A stretch of 64,000 bases of DNA from Pedococcus aerophilus (GCF_039532215.1 NZ_BAAARN010000003.1:264485-328484), one strand, 5' to 3'. Positions 37,804 through 47,679 are shown, counted from the first letter of the stretch. A program made the numbers and translations. Notes: generated by a model from the sequence alone, not told the origin.

Positions 37804-38586
37804 GTGCGAATTGCGACGTGGAACGTCAACTCCATCCGATCCCGGATCGACCGCGTCGAGGCGTGGCTCCAGCGCAGCGACGTCGACGTCGTGGCCATCC
37901 AGGAGACCAAGGCAAAGGACTCGCAGTTCCCGTTCGACCGGCTCCAGGCCCTCGGCTACGAGGTCGCCCACCACGGCCTCAACCACTGGAACGGCGTGGC
38001 CATCGTGTCCCGCGTCGGGCTCACCGACGTCGTCCCGTCGTTCGCCGACGCCCCCGGGTGGGGCGACCCGGAGGTCGTCGAGGCCCGCGCGCTGACCGCC
38101 ACCTGTGGCGGGGTCAAGGTCACGTCGGTCTACGTCCCCAACGGCCGCCAGCTCGAGGACCCGCACATGGCCTACAAGCTCTCGTGGCTGGCCGCGCTGC
38201 GCTCGGAGGCGGAGCGGTCGGCTGCGGCTGGAGAGACCGCCGCGATCATGGGCGACTGGAACATCGCGCCGCAGGACGAGGACGTCTGGTCGATGGAGTA
38301 CTACCTCGACAAGAGCCACGTGTCCGAGCCCGAGCGTGCGGCCTTCCGGGCCGTGCTCGACGCCGGGTTCGTCGACGTCGTCCGCCCCCACGTCGAGCCG
38401 GGTGCCTTCACCTACTGGGACTACACGCAGCTCGCGTTCGCCAAGCGGCGCGGCATGCGGATCGACTTCATCCTCGGCACCCAGCCGTTCGCCGACCGGG
38501 TGCTGGGTGCGGCGATCGACCGCGAGGAGCGCAAGGGCAAGGGCGCCTCCGACCACGCCCCGGTGGTCGTCGAGCTGGCCGACTGA
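37804..38586 (+). CDS. xth: Exodeoxyribonuclease III
   Basis: 260-aa AP endonuclease / 3'-5' exonuclease for base excision repair. GTG start (MRIATWNVNSIRSRIDR). Metal and catalytic residues: Asn in WNVNS, Glu in VAIQETKAKD, MGDWNIAPQDEDVW (Asp/Asn), Asp in MRIDFIL, and the catalytic ASDHAPVV at the end. The hydrolase gene follows after a single nucleotide. Confidence 0.95.
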   Translation: MRIATWNVNSIRSRIDRVEAWLQRSDVDVVAIQETKAKDSQFPFDRLQALGYEVAHHGLNHWNGVAIVSRVGLTDVVPSFADAPGWGDPEVVEARALTATCGGVKVTSVYVPNGRQLEDPHMAYKLSWLAALRSEAERSAAAGETAAIMGDWNIAPQDEDVWSMEYYLDKSHVSEPERAAFRAVLDAGFVDVVRPHVEPGAFTYWDYTQLAFAKRRGMRIDFILGTQPFADRVLGAAIDREERKGKGASDHAPVVVELAD

Positions 38587-38587
38587 G

Positions 38588-39445
38588 GTGCCGACCCCCT
38601 CGATCCTGACCGTCGCCGCTCCTGACGGGGTCCGTCTGCGCGTCCAGGTGTATGCCGCGTCGGCACCTCCGCCTGCGGCCGCACCGACCGTGGTCCTCGC
38701 CCACGGGTGGACCCTGACCCACGCCTCGTGGCTGCCCGTCGTGGAGCAGCTGACCGCGCAGGGGCTCCGCGTCGTGACCTGGGACCAGCGCGGCCACGGC
38801 CGTTCGGGGGCGCTTCGCGGGGCGACCTCGGTCCGTTCGCTGGGTGACGACCTCGCTGCGGTGCTGGCGGTCGTCGCGCCCGAGGGACCCCTGGTGCTCG
38901 GTGGCCACTCCATGGGTGGCATGACGGTGATGGCGTATGCCGGCCTGCACCCGGAGGCGTTCGCCTCACGGGTCCGCGGTGTCGTGCTCGTCTCGACGAT
39001 GGCGGAGTCGTTCGACCGCCCCGTCCCGATCCGACAGCGCCGCGCGATGGGACTGATGGCCCGCCTCCCGCGGATCCGGGCCGGGCGCTTCGTCACGCTC
39101 GACAGCCAACGGAAGCTGCTCTTCGGGAGTGCTGCCGACGATGCCTCCGTGGCGCTGACCCGAGACATGGTCGCCGCGACCACCCTGCCCACGATGGGCC
39201 GCTTCTACCGAGCCATCCAGGAGCTCGACGAGGCCCGGGCACTGAGCCACTTCGACGGCATACCGACCGTGGTCCTGGTCGGCGAGCAGGACCGGCTCAC
39301 TCCCCCGCGCCAGTCGCAGCGGATCGCCGAGCTCGTGCCGCACGCCGAGCTGCGGCTGCTGCCCGGCCTCGGGCACATGCTCGCCTACGAGGCGACGGAC
39401 GAGGTCGTCGCCGCGTTCGAGACGGTGCTGCACCGCTCGGCCTGA
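38588..39445 (+). CDS. Alpha/beta hydrolase
   Basis: 285 aa. Oxyanion HGW in VVLAHGWTLTHASW, WDQRGHGRSG, nucleophile elbow GGHSMGGM, acid in VGEQDRLTP, catalytic His in LPGLGHMLAYE. Lid region between residues 140 and 200. Substrate unknown; an esterase or epoxide hydrolase-like role is possible. The GTG start is 1 nt after the exonuclease stop. One ATA codon in DGIPT falls in a motif copy. Confidence 0.88.
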   Translation: MPTPSILTVAAPDGVRLRVQVYAASAPPPAAAPTVVLAHGWTLTHASWLPVVEQLTAQGLRVVTWDQRGHGRSGALRGATSVRSLGDDLAAVLAVVAPEGPLVLGGHSMGGMTVMAYAGLHPEAFASRVRGVVLVSTMAESFDRPVPIRQRRAMGLMARLPRIRAGRFVTLDSQRKLLFGSAADDASVALTRDMVAATTLPTMGRFYRAIQELDEARALSHFDGIPTVVLVGEQDRLTPPRQSQRIAELVPHAELRLLPGLGHMLAYEATDEVVAAFETVLHRSA

Positions 39446-39494
39446 CGCACCCCGGAGTCGGCCGCCTCGGCACCTGGCGACAGGAGCGCGGCAA

Positions 39495-39554
39495 AACGGT
39501 GGTTGCTCGACGACACGGGGGTCATGACAGCCGTTTCGTCGAGCAACCACCGTT
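39495..39554. repeat. Palindromic intergenic repeat, copy 1 (also terminator)
   Basis: 19-bp perfect arms AACGGTGGTTGCTCGACGA (39495-39513) and its complement (39536-39554) around a 22-nt loop, between two convergent genes. The arm sequence is the same as in the copy at 52120-52181, while the loops have diverged. It probably ends transcription from both sides. Confidence 0.8.
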
Positions 39555-39572
39555 GTGCGGGGTGGAGGCGGG

Positions 39573-41228
39573 TCACAGTGGTGGGATGGCACCGACCGGC
39601 CGCTGGTTCCGGCGGAGGCCGAGGCCGATCGAGGCCAGCGCCCCGAGGAGGGCGGCGACGGCCGCGCCGGTGAACACGGTCTGCACCTGGACGATGCCGG
39701 CGGCGGCCAGGGCCTTCGTGTCGGTCTGGTCGGGCAGGGCCGCAACGGTCTCGTAGTAGCGGTGCAGGCCGATCGCGGTCAGCAGGGCCAGACCGACGAC
39801 CATGCCGACCATCCGCGCGACGACGACCAGTGCCGAGGCGACACCGTGGGCATCGTCGGGGGCGGCGGCCAGGGCCGCGTTGTTCACCGGCGCGAGGGCC
39901 AGGCCGATGCCGAGACCGACGAGCGCCAGGACCACCGTGGCGGAGAACCCGTCGAGCGATCCCTCGCCCCACCGGCTCATCGCGAACAGCCCCACCGCCG
40001 CCAGCGCCAGGCCGGCGCCGCTGACCACCCCGTCCCCGAGGCGGCGCAGCGACCATCCGCCGAGCAGGGCTCCGACGGGCACCGCCACGAGGAACCGCAC
40101 GAGGACGAGAGCCGCCTCGGTCTGCGAGTCGGTGAGGGTGAGGCGGGCGAGGACGGGCACGTCGACCACGACCGAGACCAGCGCGGCCCCGACGAAGACG
40201 CTCACCAGCAGCGCGAAACGCGCACGACCCCGGACCACGCCGCGCGCGATGAGCGGCTCGGCAGCCCGCCGGTGTCGCCAGACGTAGAGCCCGAAGGCCA
40301 ATGCCCCCAAGGGAAGCAGCGCGAACCCCCACGGTCCGACGACCTCACGCTCGGGGTCGCTCGCCGCGAAGGTCAGGACGACGCTGCCGAGCGCGACGCC
40401 GAGCAGCAGCGCCCCCAGAAGGTCGGCTCGACCGAGCACCTGCCACCACCCGCGGGCACTGGCGGTGAACCATGCCAGCACGAGGACCAGTGCCACGACC
40501 CCGATCGGCGTGGCCAGCCTCGAGGTCGATCCCTCGAACGGCACGAACGGCACCCCGAGCGAGATGTCGGTGACGAGCCGCTGCGGAGCGGCGAGCGCGA
40601 GCACCGTGACCGCGAGGGCGAGGAGTCCCAGGACGAGCGGTATGGCGCGTGGCCGGGGCGGGCGTTCACCTCCGGCCACGACGACGGCCGCGGCAAGAAC
40701 CACCCCGGCGACCACGTTGAGCCAGAAGATCATCCGCCAGTCCGAGACCGCGAGGACCGCGGCTCCGAGCACCGGGCCCAGCACGCTCCCCAGCTCCTGC
40801 ACGGCACCGACGACACCCAGCGGCATACCCCGCTTCTCGGCCGGCCAGAGGTCGGCGACGAGGGTCAGGGTCGCGGGCACGAGCCCACCGCCACCGACAC
40901 CCTGGAGGACCCGGCCGGACACCAGCACCGGGAGCTCGACGGCGAGCGCCGTCACTGCTGAGCCGACGACGAAGATCGCCAAGCAGGCCAACAAGATCCG
41001 TTGGCGCGAGGCGAGGTCGGCGAGGCGACCGATGAGGGGCAGCACGGCGATGTAGCCGAGGAGGAAGCCCGAGATGATCGGGGTGGCCTTCTGCAGGGCG
41101 TCGATGCCGAGACCGACGCCGGTCATCATGTCGGTCAGTGCCAGCACCACGACATAGGTGTCGGCCGCGGCGAGCGCCACGGCCACCGAGGCGGTGGCCA
41201 GCAGCGCCCTAGGGGCGGGTGATCGCAA
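39573..41228 (-). CDS. P55-type MFS lipid/drug exporter, partner of LprG
   Basis: About 551 aa with 14 predicted helices. Helix 1 carries ADTYVVVLALTDMMTGVGL, then ISGFLLGYIAVLPLIGRLADLASRQR (motif A), and GRVLQGVGGGGLVPATLTLVADLWP. This matches Rv1410c (P55) of M. tuberculosis, which with LprG moves triacylated lipids to the outer envelope and affects drug tolerance. The start is uncertain: a TTG at 41228, overlapping lprG by 20 nt, gives the family N-terminus; no ATG fits as well. An ATA codon lies in PRAIPL. Confidence 0.85.
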   Translation of the reverse strand: MRSPAPRALLATASVAVALAAADTYVVVLALTDMMTGVGLGIDALQKATPIISGFLLGYIAVLPLIGRLADLASRQRILLACLAIFVVGSAVTALAVELPVLVSGRVLQGVGGGGLVPATLTLVADLWPAEKRGMPLGVVGAVQELGSVLGPVLGAAVLAVSDWRMIFWLNVVAGVVLAAAVVVAGGERPPRPRAIPLVLGLLALAVTVLALAAPQRLVTDISLGVPFVPFEGSTSRLATPIGVVALVLVLAWFTASARGWWQVLGRADLLGALLLGVALGSVVLTFAASDPEREVVGPWGFALLPLGALAFGLYVWRHRRAAEPLIARGVVRGRARFALLVSVFVGAALVSVVVDVPVLARLTLTDSQTEAALVLVRFLVAVPVGALLGGWSLRRLGDGVVSGAGLALAAVGLFAMSRWGEGSLDGFSATVVLALVGLGIGLALAPVNNAALAAAPDDAHGVASALVVVARMVGMVVGLALLTAIGLHRYYETVAALPDQTDTKALAAAGIVQVQTVFTGAAVAALLGALASIGLGLRRNQRPVGAIPPL

Positions 41229-41904
41229 CGGGCTGGGCCAGGCTCTTGAGGCGCAGGGTGTAGGTCGAGGTGGCACCGGCGTAGAAGGGGCCCTTGATGA
41301 CGACGCTGCGCAGCTCCTTGCCGGACTGGGTCACGCCGTAGGTCACGTCGAAGGTGCTGTTGCGGTCGCCGACGACGAGCAGGTCGGCGACTGCCGCGCC
41401 GGGCAGCTTGCCGGTGAAGGTGTTGAGGACGTCGGCGCCGTCACGAACCGTCGAGGCCTTCGTCGGGCTCTGGGTCTTCGTGATCAGGGCGGTGATCCCG
41501 GTGTCCTTGTTGAAGAGCTGGGCGGGGTTCGGCGCGCCGTAGGTCGCGGGGTCGATCTTGTTGAACGTCGGCGTGAAGAACTTCATGTAGACGTCCTGCT
41601 CGACGGCGACGACCTCGACCGTGCCGGTGACGCCCTTGATCGAGGCGTTGAGCGTGCCCTGGAAGGACGGCGGCGTGAACAGCCCGGTCCCCTTGGCCCC
41701 CGAGACGCCGACTGCCTTGCCCGGCAGGCCCTCCGACTCGAGGGTGAAGGTCACGGCCGGGCTCTTCTCCAGCGTCGTGCGCGCGGCCGCGAGCTGCTCG
41801 GCCGGCGGGAGCTCGGCGGCAGCCTCGTCGGACCCCCCGGAGCACGCCGACAGCGCCAGCATCGTGACGAGTCCGGCGATGGCGAGGGAACGGGTGGTGC
41901 GCAC
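41209..41904 (-). CDS. lprG: LprG/LppX-family lipid-binding lipoprotein
   Basis: 231 aa. Lipoprotein signal with lipobox ALSAC, acylated Cys near residue 21. The body (AAARTTLEKSPAVTFTLESEGLP, TLNASIKGVTGTVEVVAVEQDVYMKFF) is the LppX_LprAFG fold, a half-barrel with a lipid pocket. The downstream partner is the P55-type exporter, as in mycobacteria. GTG start at 41904. Known homologues carry lipoglycans or triacylglycerides across the periplasm. Confidence 0.9.
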   Translation of the reverse strand: MRTTRSLAIAGLVTMLALSACSGGSDEAAAELPPAEQLAAARTTLEKSPAVTFTLESEGLPGKAVGVSGAKGTGLFTPPSFQGTLNASIKGVTGTVEVVAVEQDVYMKFFTPTFNKIDPATYGAPNPAQLFNKDTGITALITKTQSPTKASTVRDGADVLNTFTGKLPGAAVADLLVVGDRNSTFDVTYGVTQSGKELRSVVIKGPFYAGATSTYTLRLKSLAQPVAITRP

Positions 41905-42010
41905 AGGGCCACGGTAACCGGGGACTGCTCCCCATGGTCGGGAAGCCGCGCCGCTCCTAGCGTTCCGACCGAGCCGGCACCGCGTCGGTCGAGATCCGAG
42001 GGGGATTCCC

Positions 42011-42844
42011 ATGCAACTGCTCAGCACCCGGCGTCGCAGGCTGGCCACGGCCGCCGCGTCCGTGATCCTGGTCGGCGCCCCGCTGGTCGGCACCGTCGCC
42101 GCCCAGGCCGCCGACACCGCGACCGGCCGCGTCAACACCAGCGGCGCTCCGCTCAAGGTCCGCTCCGCCCCCACCACCGACTCCGGTGTGGTGGGCACCC
42201 GCGCCGACGGCGCTCGCGTGACCATCGTCTGCCAGACCTACGGCCAGCAGGTGTCCGGCACCTACGGCACCACCAAGGTCTGGGACAAGCTCAAGAGCGG
42301 CGGCTTCGTCAGCGACGCCTTCGTCAAGACCGGCTCCGACGGCCTCGTCGCCCCGCTGTGCAAGGGCACGACGACGCCTCCTCCCGCCACCGGCCAGTCG
42401 GCCAGGGTCAAGGCCACGATCGCCGCGGCCAAGGGAATGCTCGGCAAGTACCCCTACTCGTGGGGTGGCGGCAACTACTCCGGTCCCACCAAGGGGATCT
42501 GCTGCAGCCCGAGCGGGATCGACGACCGCGACACCGTCGGCTTCGACTGCTCCGGCTTCATGGAGTACGTCTTCCACAAGGGTGCCGGCCTGCGCCTGTC
42601 GAGCACCTCGCGCAGCCAGTACTCGGACGGCCCGCGCGTCTCCATCTCCCAGCTCAGGGCCGGCGACATGGTCTTCTGGTCCAACTCGAGCAGGACCGCG
42701 TCCGGCATCCACCACGTCGCCCTCTACATCGGTGACGGCAAGATCGCCGAGGCCAACCGCGTGAGCGGCCCCGACGTCCGCATCCGCTCCTTCTCCAAGG
42801 GTGAGTCCGGTGTCATGCCCTACGTGGTGCGTCCGATCCGCTGA
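42011..42844 (+). CDS. Secreted SH3 and NlpC/P60 peptidoglycan endopeptidase
   Basis: 277 aa. Signal peptide (RRRRLATAAASVILVGAPLVGTVAAQA). Residues 40-110 are an SH3-like domain (VNTSGAPLKVRSAPTTDSGVVGT). Residues 130-277 are NlpC/P60: catalytic Cys in DTVGFDCSGFMEYVF, His in IHHVALYIGDGKI. An inserted ICCSPSGIDDRD lies before the active Cys. It should cleave stem peptides during growth or division. GAGGGGG is 7 nt upstream of the ATG; a -10-like TAGCGT is near 41957. Confidence 0.92.
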   Translation: MQLLSTRRRRLATAAASVILVGAPLVGTVAAQAADTATGRVNTSGAPLKVRSAPTTDSGVVGTRADGARVTIVCQTYGQQVSGTYGTTKVWDKLKSGGFVSDAFVKTGSDGLVAPLCKGTTTPPPATGQSARVKATIAAAKGMLGKYPYSWGGGNYSGPTKGICCSPSGIDDRDTVGFDCSGFMEYVFHKGAGLRLSSTSRSQYSDGPRVSISQLRAGDMVFWSNSSRTASGIHHVALYIGDGKIAEANRVSGPDVRIRSFSKGESGVMPYVVRPIR

Positions 42845-42858
42845 CCCCACCGCACGAG

Positions 42859-42899
42859 CGAGGGGTATGGCGCGTGGTGACCACGCGCCATACCCCTCG
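42859..42899. terminator. Bidirectional terminator built from the GTATGGC motif
   Basis: 20-bp perfect arms around a single central base; each arm carries GGTATGGCGCGTGG, so two motif copies face each other. It sits between convergent genes and is followed on the plus strand by TTGTTGTTC. Confidence 0.8.
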
Positions 42900-42917
42900 T
42901 TGTTGTTCTCCCCGAGA

Positions 42918-43367
42918 TCAGTCGGGGGTGGCTGCGTGCCCCGCGCGACCGTCCGTCCGACGGTCCGCCTTCATCTCCGCCTCGAAGACGTGACGCCGGC
43001 CGTCCATCAGCTCGTCGCGCACGACCTCCTCCAGGCGCTGGAAGTCGGCGTAGTAGCCGTCGTCGAACTCCTCGACGAGCTGGAACGTCCACCGGCCCTG
43101 GATGAAGTTGCGCCCGACGAGCTCGGTCTCGAGACGGTCGGCGAGGTCGTCGTGACCGGCCTTGCGCAACAGCTCGCACGCCTCGCCGAGCGCGAGGTCG
43201 GCCGAGCCGGTGAGGCGGTGCAGGCCGTACAGCCGGCCCCGCACCTCCTCGATCGTCTCGAAGGCCTCGCTCAGCTTGCCGACCGCCTCGACGGTCGCGT
43301 CGTCGACACCGTCGGGGCGGCGGTCGAGCCCGCGCTCCCCCGGGTTGGCTGCACCCTCGTCACTCAT
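42918..43367 (-). CDS. Conserved hypothetical protein
   Basis: 149 aa, soluble, acidic. Helical middle (ATVEAVGKLSEAFETIEEVRGRLYGLHRLTGSADLALGEACELLRKAGHDDLADRLETEL) followed by FIQGRWTFQLVEEFDDGYYADFQRLEEVVRDEL. I do not recognise a named family or catalytic motif. It lies 17 nt beyond the clpB stop on the opposite side of the NlpC terminator and upstream of clpB's neighbour region; a stand-alone gene by position. Confidence 0.72.
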   Translation of the reverse strand: MSDEGAANPGERGLDRRPDGVDDATVEAVGKLSEAFETIEEVRGRLYGLHRLTGSADLALGEACELLRKAGHDDLADRLETELVGRNFIQGRWTFQLVEEFDDGYYADFQRLEEVVRDELMDGRRHVFEAEMKADRRTDGRAGHAATPD

Positions 43368-43384
43368 CTGGCCAGTCTGGGTCG

Positions 43385-45988
43385 TCAGGCCGACGCGCGC
43401 ACGACGAGGTGGTCCACCTCGGGGTCGCGGTCGATGACGACGGCCTCGCCGTCACGGACCTGGCCGGAGAGGACCGCCTTGGCGAGCCGGTCACCGATCT
43501 CCTTCTGCACCAGACGTCGCAGCGGCCGTGCGCCGTACGCCGGGTCGTAGCCGGTGATGGCCAACCACTCCCGGGCCGCGGGCGTGACCTCGAGGCTGAT
43601 CCGACGGTCGACGAGGCGGCTGGCCAGCTCGCGGACCTGGAGCTCGACGATGTGGGTGAGCTCCTCGGAGCTGAGCGGGTCGAAGATGACGACCTCGTCG
43701 AGCCGGTTGAGGAACTCGGGCTTGAAGCTGGCCCGCACCACGCCCATCACGGCCTCGCGCTTGGCCGACTCCTCCATCAAGGGGTCGACGAGGAACTGGC
43801 TGCCGAGGTTGCTGGTCATCACGAGGATGACGTTGCGGAAGTCGACGGTGCGGCCCTGCCCGTCGGTCAGGCGACCGTCGTCGAGCACCTGGAGCAGGAT
43901 GTCGAACGTCTCCGGGTGCGCCTTCTCCACCTCGTCGAGCAGCACGACCGAGTAGGGGCGCCGACGGACGGCCTCGGTGAGCTGACCGCCCTCCTCGTAC
44001 CCGACGTAGCCGGGAGGCGCACCGATGAGGCGCGCGACCGAGTGGCGCTCGGAGTACTCGCTCATGTCGATGCGGACCATCGCCCGCTCGTCGTCGAAGA
44101 GGAAGTCGGCCAGGCTCTTGGCGAGCTCGGTCTTGCCGACACCCGTGGGCCCGAGGAACAGGAACGAGCCGGTGGGGCGGTTCGGGTCGGAGAGCCCGGC
44201 GCGCGAACGACGCACGGCATCGCTGACGGCCTCGACCGCGGCGCCCTGGCCGATGAGGCGCGAGCCGATGATCGACTCCATCGACAGCAGCTTCTCGGTC
44301 TCGCCCTGGAGCAGGCGGCCGGCCGGGATGCCGGTCCACGCCGAGATGACCTCGGCGATGTCGTCGGCGCCGACCCGCTCCTTGACCATCAGCTCGTCAG
44401 GCTGTCCGCCGTGCTCGCGGACCGCGAGGGCCTTGCTGCCCTCGGCCTCCTGGGCGCTCCGGAGGGACTTCTCGAGGGCGGGGATGTCGCCGTAGAGCAG
44501 CTTGGACGCGCCCTCGTAGTCACCCTCGCGCTGGAGCCGCTCGGCCTGGCTGCGGGCCTCGTCGATCTGCGACTTGAGGTCGCCCACGCGGTTGAGGCCG
44601 GACTTCTCCGACTCCCAGCGGGCGTTGAGCGCGGCGAGCTCCTCGCTCTTGTCGGCGAGGTCCTTGCGCAGCCGCTCGAGCCGGTCCACCGACGCGTCGT
44701 CGGTCTCGCGGGCAAGGTGCAGCTCCTCCATGCGGAGGCGGTCGACGGCGCGGCGGAGCTGGTCGATCTCGACCGGCGAGGAGTCGATCTCCATGCGCAG
44801 CCGGGACGCCGCCTCGTCGACGAGGTCGATCGCCTTGTCGGGCAGCTGGCGGCCACTGATGTAGCGGTCGGACAGGCTCGCTGCGGCGACCAGCGCGGCA
44901 TCCTCGATCTCGACCTTGTGGTGCGCCTCGTAGCGCTCCTTGAGCCCGCGCAGGATGGCGATCGTGTCCTCGACGGACGGCTCGCCGACGAAGACCTGCT
45001 GGAACCGGCGCTCCAGCGCCGGGTCCTTCTCGATGTGCTGGCGGTACTCGTCGAGCGTCGTCGCGCCGACGAGACGCAGCTCGCCGCGGGCCAGCAGCGG
45101 CTTGAGCATGTTGCCGGCGTCCATCGCGCCGTCGCCGGAACCGCCCGCGCCGACGACCGTGTGCAGCTCGTCGATGAACGTCACGACCTGGCCGTCGCTC
45201 GCCCGGATCTCCTCCAGGACCGCCTTGAGCCGCTCCTCGAACTCACCGCGGTACTTCGCGCCCGCGACCATCGCGGCGAGGTCGAGGCTGATCAACCGCT
45301 TGTCCCGCAGCGACTCCGGCACGTCACCGTCGACGATGCGCTGGGCGAGCCCTTCGACGACCGCGGTCTTGCCGACACCGGGCTCGCCGATGAGGACGGG
45401 GTTGTTCTTGGTGCGGCGCGAGAGCACCTGCACGACGCGGCGGATCTCCGAGTCCCGGCCGATGACCGGGTCGAGCTTGCCGTCGCGCGCCGCCTGGGTG
45501 AGGTCGGCGCCATACTTCTCCAGCGCCTCGCCGCCCTCGACGGGCAGCTCGCTGTTCACCTTGCGACCGGCGCGCAGGGCGTCGATCTTGGCCTCCATGT
45601 CCTTGGCGCCACGCTTCTGGACCGCGGCGAGGTGCCCGGTCTCGGCGAGCGCGAGGAGGAGGAGGTCGCCGGCGAGGTAGGTGTCGCCCTTGGCGCGCAT
45701 CAAGGTGTCGGCCTGCTGGAGGACGGCGATGGCGTCGCGACCGAAGGTCGGCGGCTGGGTGGCCCCGGTGGTGGTGGGCAGCGTGCGCAGCCGCGCATCG
45801 GCCTGGCCGAGGACGTGGCCGGCGCCGGTCCCGGCGGCCTGCAGCAGGACGTCGGCCTGCGCGGTCTCGAGCTGGACCAGCGCGCTGGTGAGGTGGTCGG
45901 GGGTGATCTCGGGGTGGCCCGCGGTCTGCGCGGCGCGCTGGGCGAGGGCCAGCGCCTCGGCGACCTTGGCGGTGGGCTTCAGATCCAT
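43385..45988 (-). CDS. clpB: ATP-dependent disaggregase ClpB
   Basis: 867-aa Hsp100 protein. Clp N-domain at residues 1-145; NBD1 Walker [18 protein letters not shown] and Walker [15 protein letters not shown]; middle coiled coil at about 410-520; NBD2 Walker [20 protein letters not shown] and [13 protein letters not shown]. It works with DnaK/DnaJ/GrpE to rescue aggregates. A HAIR operator lies 57-77 nt upstream, so HspR represses it together with the dnaK operon. Confidence 0.97.
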   Translation of the reverse strand: MDLKPTAKVAEALALAQRAAQTAGHPEITPDHLTSALVQLETAQADVLLQAAGTGAGHVLGQADARLRTLPTTTGATQPPTFGRDAIAVLQQADTLMRAKGDTYLAGDLLLLALAETGHLAAVQKRGAKDMEAKIDALRAGRKVNSELPVEGGEALEKYGADLTQAARDGKLDPVIGRDSEIRRVVQVLSRRTKNNPVLIGEPGVGKTAVVEGLAQRIVDGDVPESLRDKRLISLDLAAMVAGAKYRGEFEERLKAVLEEIRASDGQVVTFIDELHTVVGAGGSGDGAMDAGNMLKPLLARGELRLVGATTLDEYRQHIEKDPALERRFQQVFVGEPSVEDTIAILRGLKERYEAHHKVEIEDAALVAAASLSDRYISGRQLPDKAIDLVDEAASRLRMEIDSSPVEIDQLRRAVDRLRMEELHLARETDDASVDRLERLRKDLADKSEELAALNARWESEKSGLNRVGDLKSQIDEARSQAERLQREGDYEGASKLLYGDIPALEKSLRSAQEAEGSKALAVREHGGQPDELMVKERVGADDIAEVISAWTGIPAGRLLQGETEKLLSMESIIGSRLIGQGAAVEAVSDAVRRSRAGLSDPNRPTGSFLFLGPTGVGKTELAKSLADFLFDDERAMVRIDMSEYSERHSVARLIGAPPGYVGYEEGGQLTEAVRRRPYSVVLLDEVEKAHPETFDILLQVLDDGRLTDGQGRTVDFRNVILVMTSNLGSQFLVDPLMEESAKREAVMGVVRASFKPEFLNRLDEVVIFDPLSSEELTHIVELQVRELASRLVDRRISLEVTPAAREWLAITGYDPAYGARPLRRLVQKEIGDRLAKAVLSGQVRDGEAVVIDRDPEVDHLVVRASA

Positions 45989-46044
45989 GCCTGGGTGCTC
46001 CTGGGTGTTCGGTCTACCTGTTCGTGGGAGACAACCGCTCCAAA

Positions 46045-46065
46045 GTTGAGTGTATTCCGCTCAAC
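46045..46065 (-). promoter_or_regulatory. HAIR element (HspR operator) for clpB
   Basis: GTTGAGT-N7-GCTCAAC, matching the HAIR consensus CTTGAGT-N7-ACTCAAG, 57 nt upstream of the clpB ATG. The TTGAGC on the minus strand may double as a -35 element. Confidence 0.85.
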
Positions 46066-46095
46066 CTTGGGTTCGCACAGGCCATTGGTCCCCTC

Positions 46096-46371
46096 CTACA
46101 GGACGCGGGGCGTCGGCTCCGGGTCGTACCAGCCGCCGTGCTCCTCGGCCAGCGCCTGGAACCGGTCGCGCAGACCGCCCTCGACCGGCCCCGACTCGTC
46201 GGCGACCATCTCCTCGACGACGTGAACGGCCCACTCGTGTGCCTCGGAGTCGTCCTCGCCCGCGAGCGCCTCACGCACGACCCGCACGCCGGTGAACCCC
46301 TCCTCGGACAGCTCGGCAGCCACCTCGTCGGCGGTGTCACGCTCGGGGAAGACCAGCAGGTGCTCGCTCAC
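46096..46371 (-). CDS. RraB-like (ribonuclease E inhibitor) domain protein
   Basis: 91 aa: MSEHLLVFPERDTADEVAAELSEEGFTGVRVVREALAGEDDSEAHEWAVHVVEEM then RDRFQALAEEHGGWYDPEPT. The ferredoxin-like pattern and the GGWYD end resemble RraB, a regulator of RNase E. Family assignment is moderate. GTG at 46371 is chosen; no strong ribosome site. Its 3' end is 31 nt from the clpB HAIR element. Confidence 0.72.
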   Translation of the reverse strand: MSEHLLVFPERDTADEVAAELSEEGFTGVRVVREALAGEDDSEAHEWAVHVVEEMVADESGPVEGGLRDRFQALAEEHGGWYDPEPTPRVL

Positions 46372-46404
46372 AGGCCGAGTATGCCGCGTGCTTGGATGGC
46401 CGTG

Positions 46405-47679
46405 ATGCCCCGCCACCCCGACGCGCCCAGGTCCGACGACCCGTGGGAGGGGTACCGGTCCGGGTCGGCCGGCTACCGCCGGATCTCCGCCTCGGTGTTC
46501 CTCGCCGGGATGGCGACGTTCGCGCTGCTCTACACGACCCAGCCGCTGCTGCCGCTGCTGTCGCGCGAGTTCGACGTGTCACCGGCGCAGAGCTCGCTCA
46601 CGGTCTCGCTGTCCACGATCGGGCTCGGCCTGGCCATGCTCGTCGCCGCTCCGGTGTCCGAGCGCTTCGGTCGCACCACGATGATGCACGTCTCGCTGCT
46701 CGGTTCGAGCATCGTGTGCGCCCTCGCGGCCTTCGCTCCGACCTGGTCGACCCTGCTCGGGCTACGGCTGCTGCTCGGCGTCGTCCTGGCCGGCCTGCCC
46801 GCCGTCGCGATGGCCTACCTCACCGAGGAGCTCCACGGCAGCGCGGCCGCCCAGGCCGCAGGCCTGTACATCGCGGGGACCGCGCTCGGCGGCATGACCG
46901 GCCGTCTCCTGGCCGGCCTGCTCGCCCAGCTCTGGGACTGGCGCGCGGCGCAGCTCGGGATGGGTGGGCTCGGGATCCTCTGTGCCGCAGCGGTGCTCGC
47001 GCTGCTTCCGAGGTCCCGGCGCTTCACACCGGCCCCTCCCGGGTTGGGCGAGGCGGTCCGCAGCACCCGGGCGATCTTGCGCGACCCCGCACTGCTCATG
47101 CTGTTCGGCATCTCACTGACGGCCATGGGCGCCCAGGTCGGCATCTACAACACCATCGGGTTCCGGCTCGAGGCCCCGCCGTACGCCCTGCCGGTGGCGC
47201 TGGCCTCGCTCGTGTTCCTCGTCTACCTCGGCGGGTCGGCGGCCTCGACGATCGCCGGCAGGTGGTCCTCCAGGGTCGGTCGCCGCACGGTGGCGCCGGT
47301 CGCCGCGGTGGTCATGCTCCTGGGCGTCGTGCTGTCGCTCGCTCAACCGCTGTGGCTGGTCGTCGTGGCCCTGGCGGTCAGCACCGCGGGGTTCTTCGCG
47401 CTGCACGGGGTGGCCAGCGGCTGGGTGCCGGTGCGGGCGCGACTCGGCCGTGGCGGCGCCGCGCAGGCGAGCTCGCTCTACCTGTTCGCGTACTACCTGG
47501 GCTCGTCGGTGTTCGGCACGGCAGCGGGGTCGGCATGGGAGGCCGCCGGTTGGGCACCGGTCGTGGCGCTCTGCGGGGGCCTGGTCGTCGTCGCCCTCGG
47601 GCTCACCCTGCTCCTGCGCCGGACGCACAGCCTCGAGCCCGGAGGCGGCACCGGCCCGGGGCCTCAGACCGCCGGCTGA
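46405..47679 (+). CDS. MFS transporter, YnfM-like
   Basis: 424 aa, 12 helices: ISASVFLAGMATFALLYTTQPLLPLLSREF (helix 1), SERFGRTTMMHVSLLG (motif A), GLPAVAMAYLTEELHGSAAAQAAGLYIAG, GRWSSRVGRRTVAPVA. This resembles YnfM/arabinose-efflux-type permeases; substrate unknown. Start unsettled: ATGs at 46381, 46396 and 46405 are in frame. The one at 46381 lies in GTATGCCGCGTG, a motif copy. Divergent from the RraB-like gene. Confidence 0.85.
   Translation: MPRHPDAPRSDDPWEGYRSGSAGYRRISASVFLAGMATFALLYTTQPLLPLLSREFDVSPAQSSLTVSLSTIGLGLAMLVAAPVSERFGRTTMMHVSLLGSSIVCALAAFAPTWSTLLGLRLLLGVVLAGLPAVAMAYLTEELHGSAAAQAAGLYIAGTALGGMTGRLLAGLLAQLWDWRAAQLGMGGLGILCAAAVLALLPRSRRFTPAPPGLGEAVRSTRAILRDPALLMLFGISLTAMGAQVGIYNTIGFRLEAPPYALPVALASLVFLVYLGGSAASTIAGRWSSRVGRRTVAPVAAVVMLLGVVLSLAQPLWLVVVALAVSTAGFFALHGVASGWVPVRARLGRGGAAQASSLYLFAYYLGSSVFGTAAGSAWEAAGWAPVVALCGGLVVVALGLTLLLRRTHSLEPGGGTGPGPQTAG

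Noticed and set aside
39495-39554. Peptides encoded across the palindromic repeats (for example containing SSSNHRF)
   Set aside because: They arise from reading through the hairpin DNA; the same peptide appears at both repeat copies because the DNA is repeated.
41905-42010. c-di-AMP (ydaO-type) riboswitch before the NlpC/P60 gene
   Set aside because: The leader is too short and lacks the conserved ydaO segments; only a small dyad (CGACCGA / TCGGTCG) is present.
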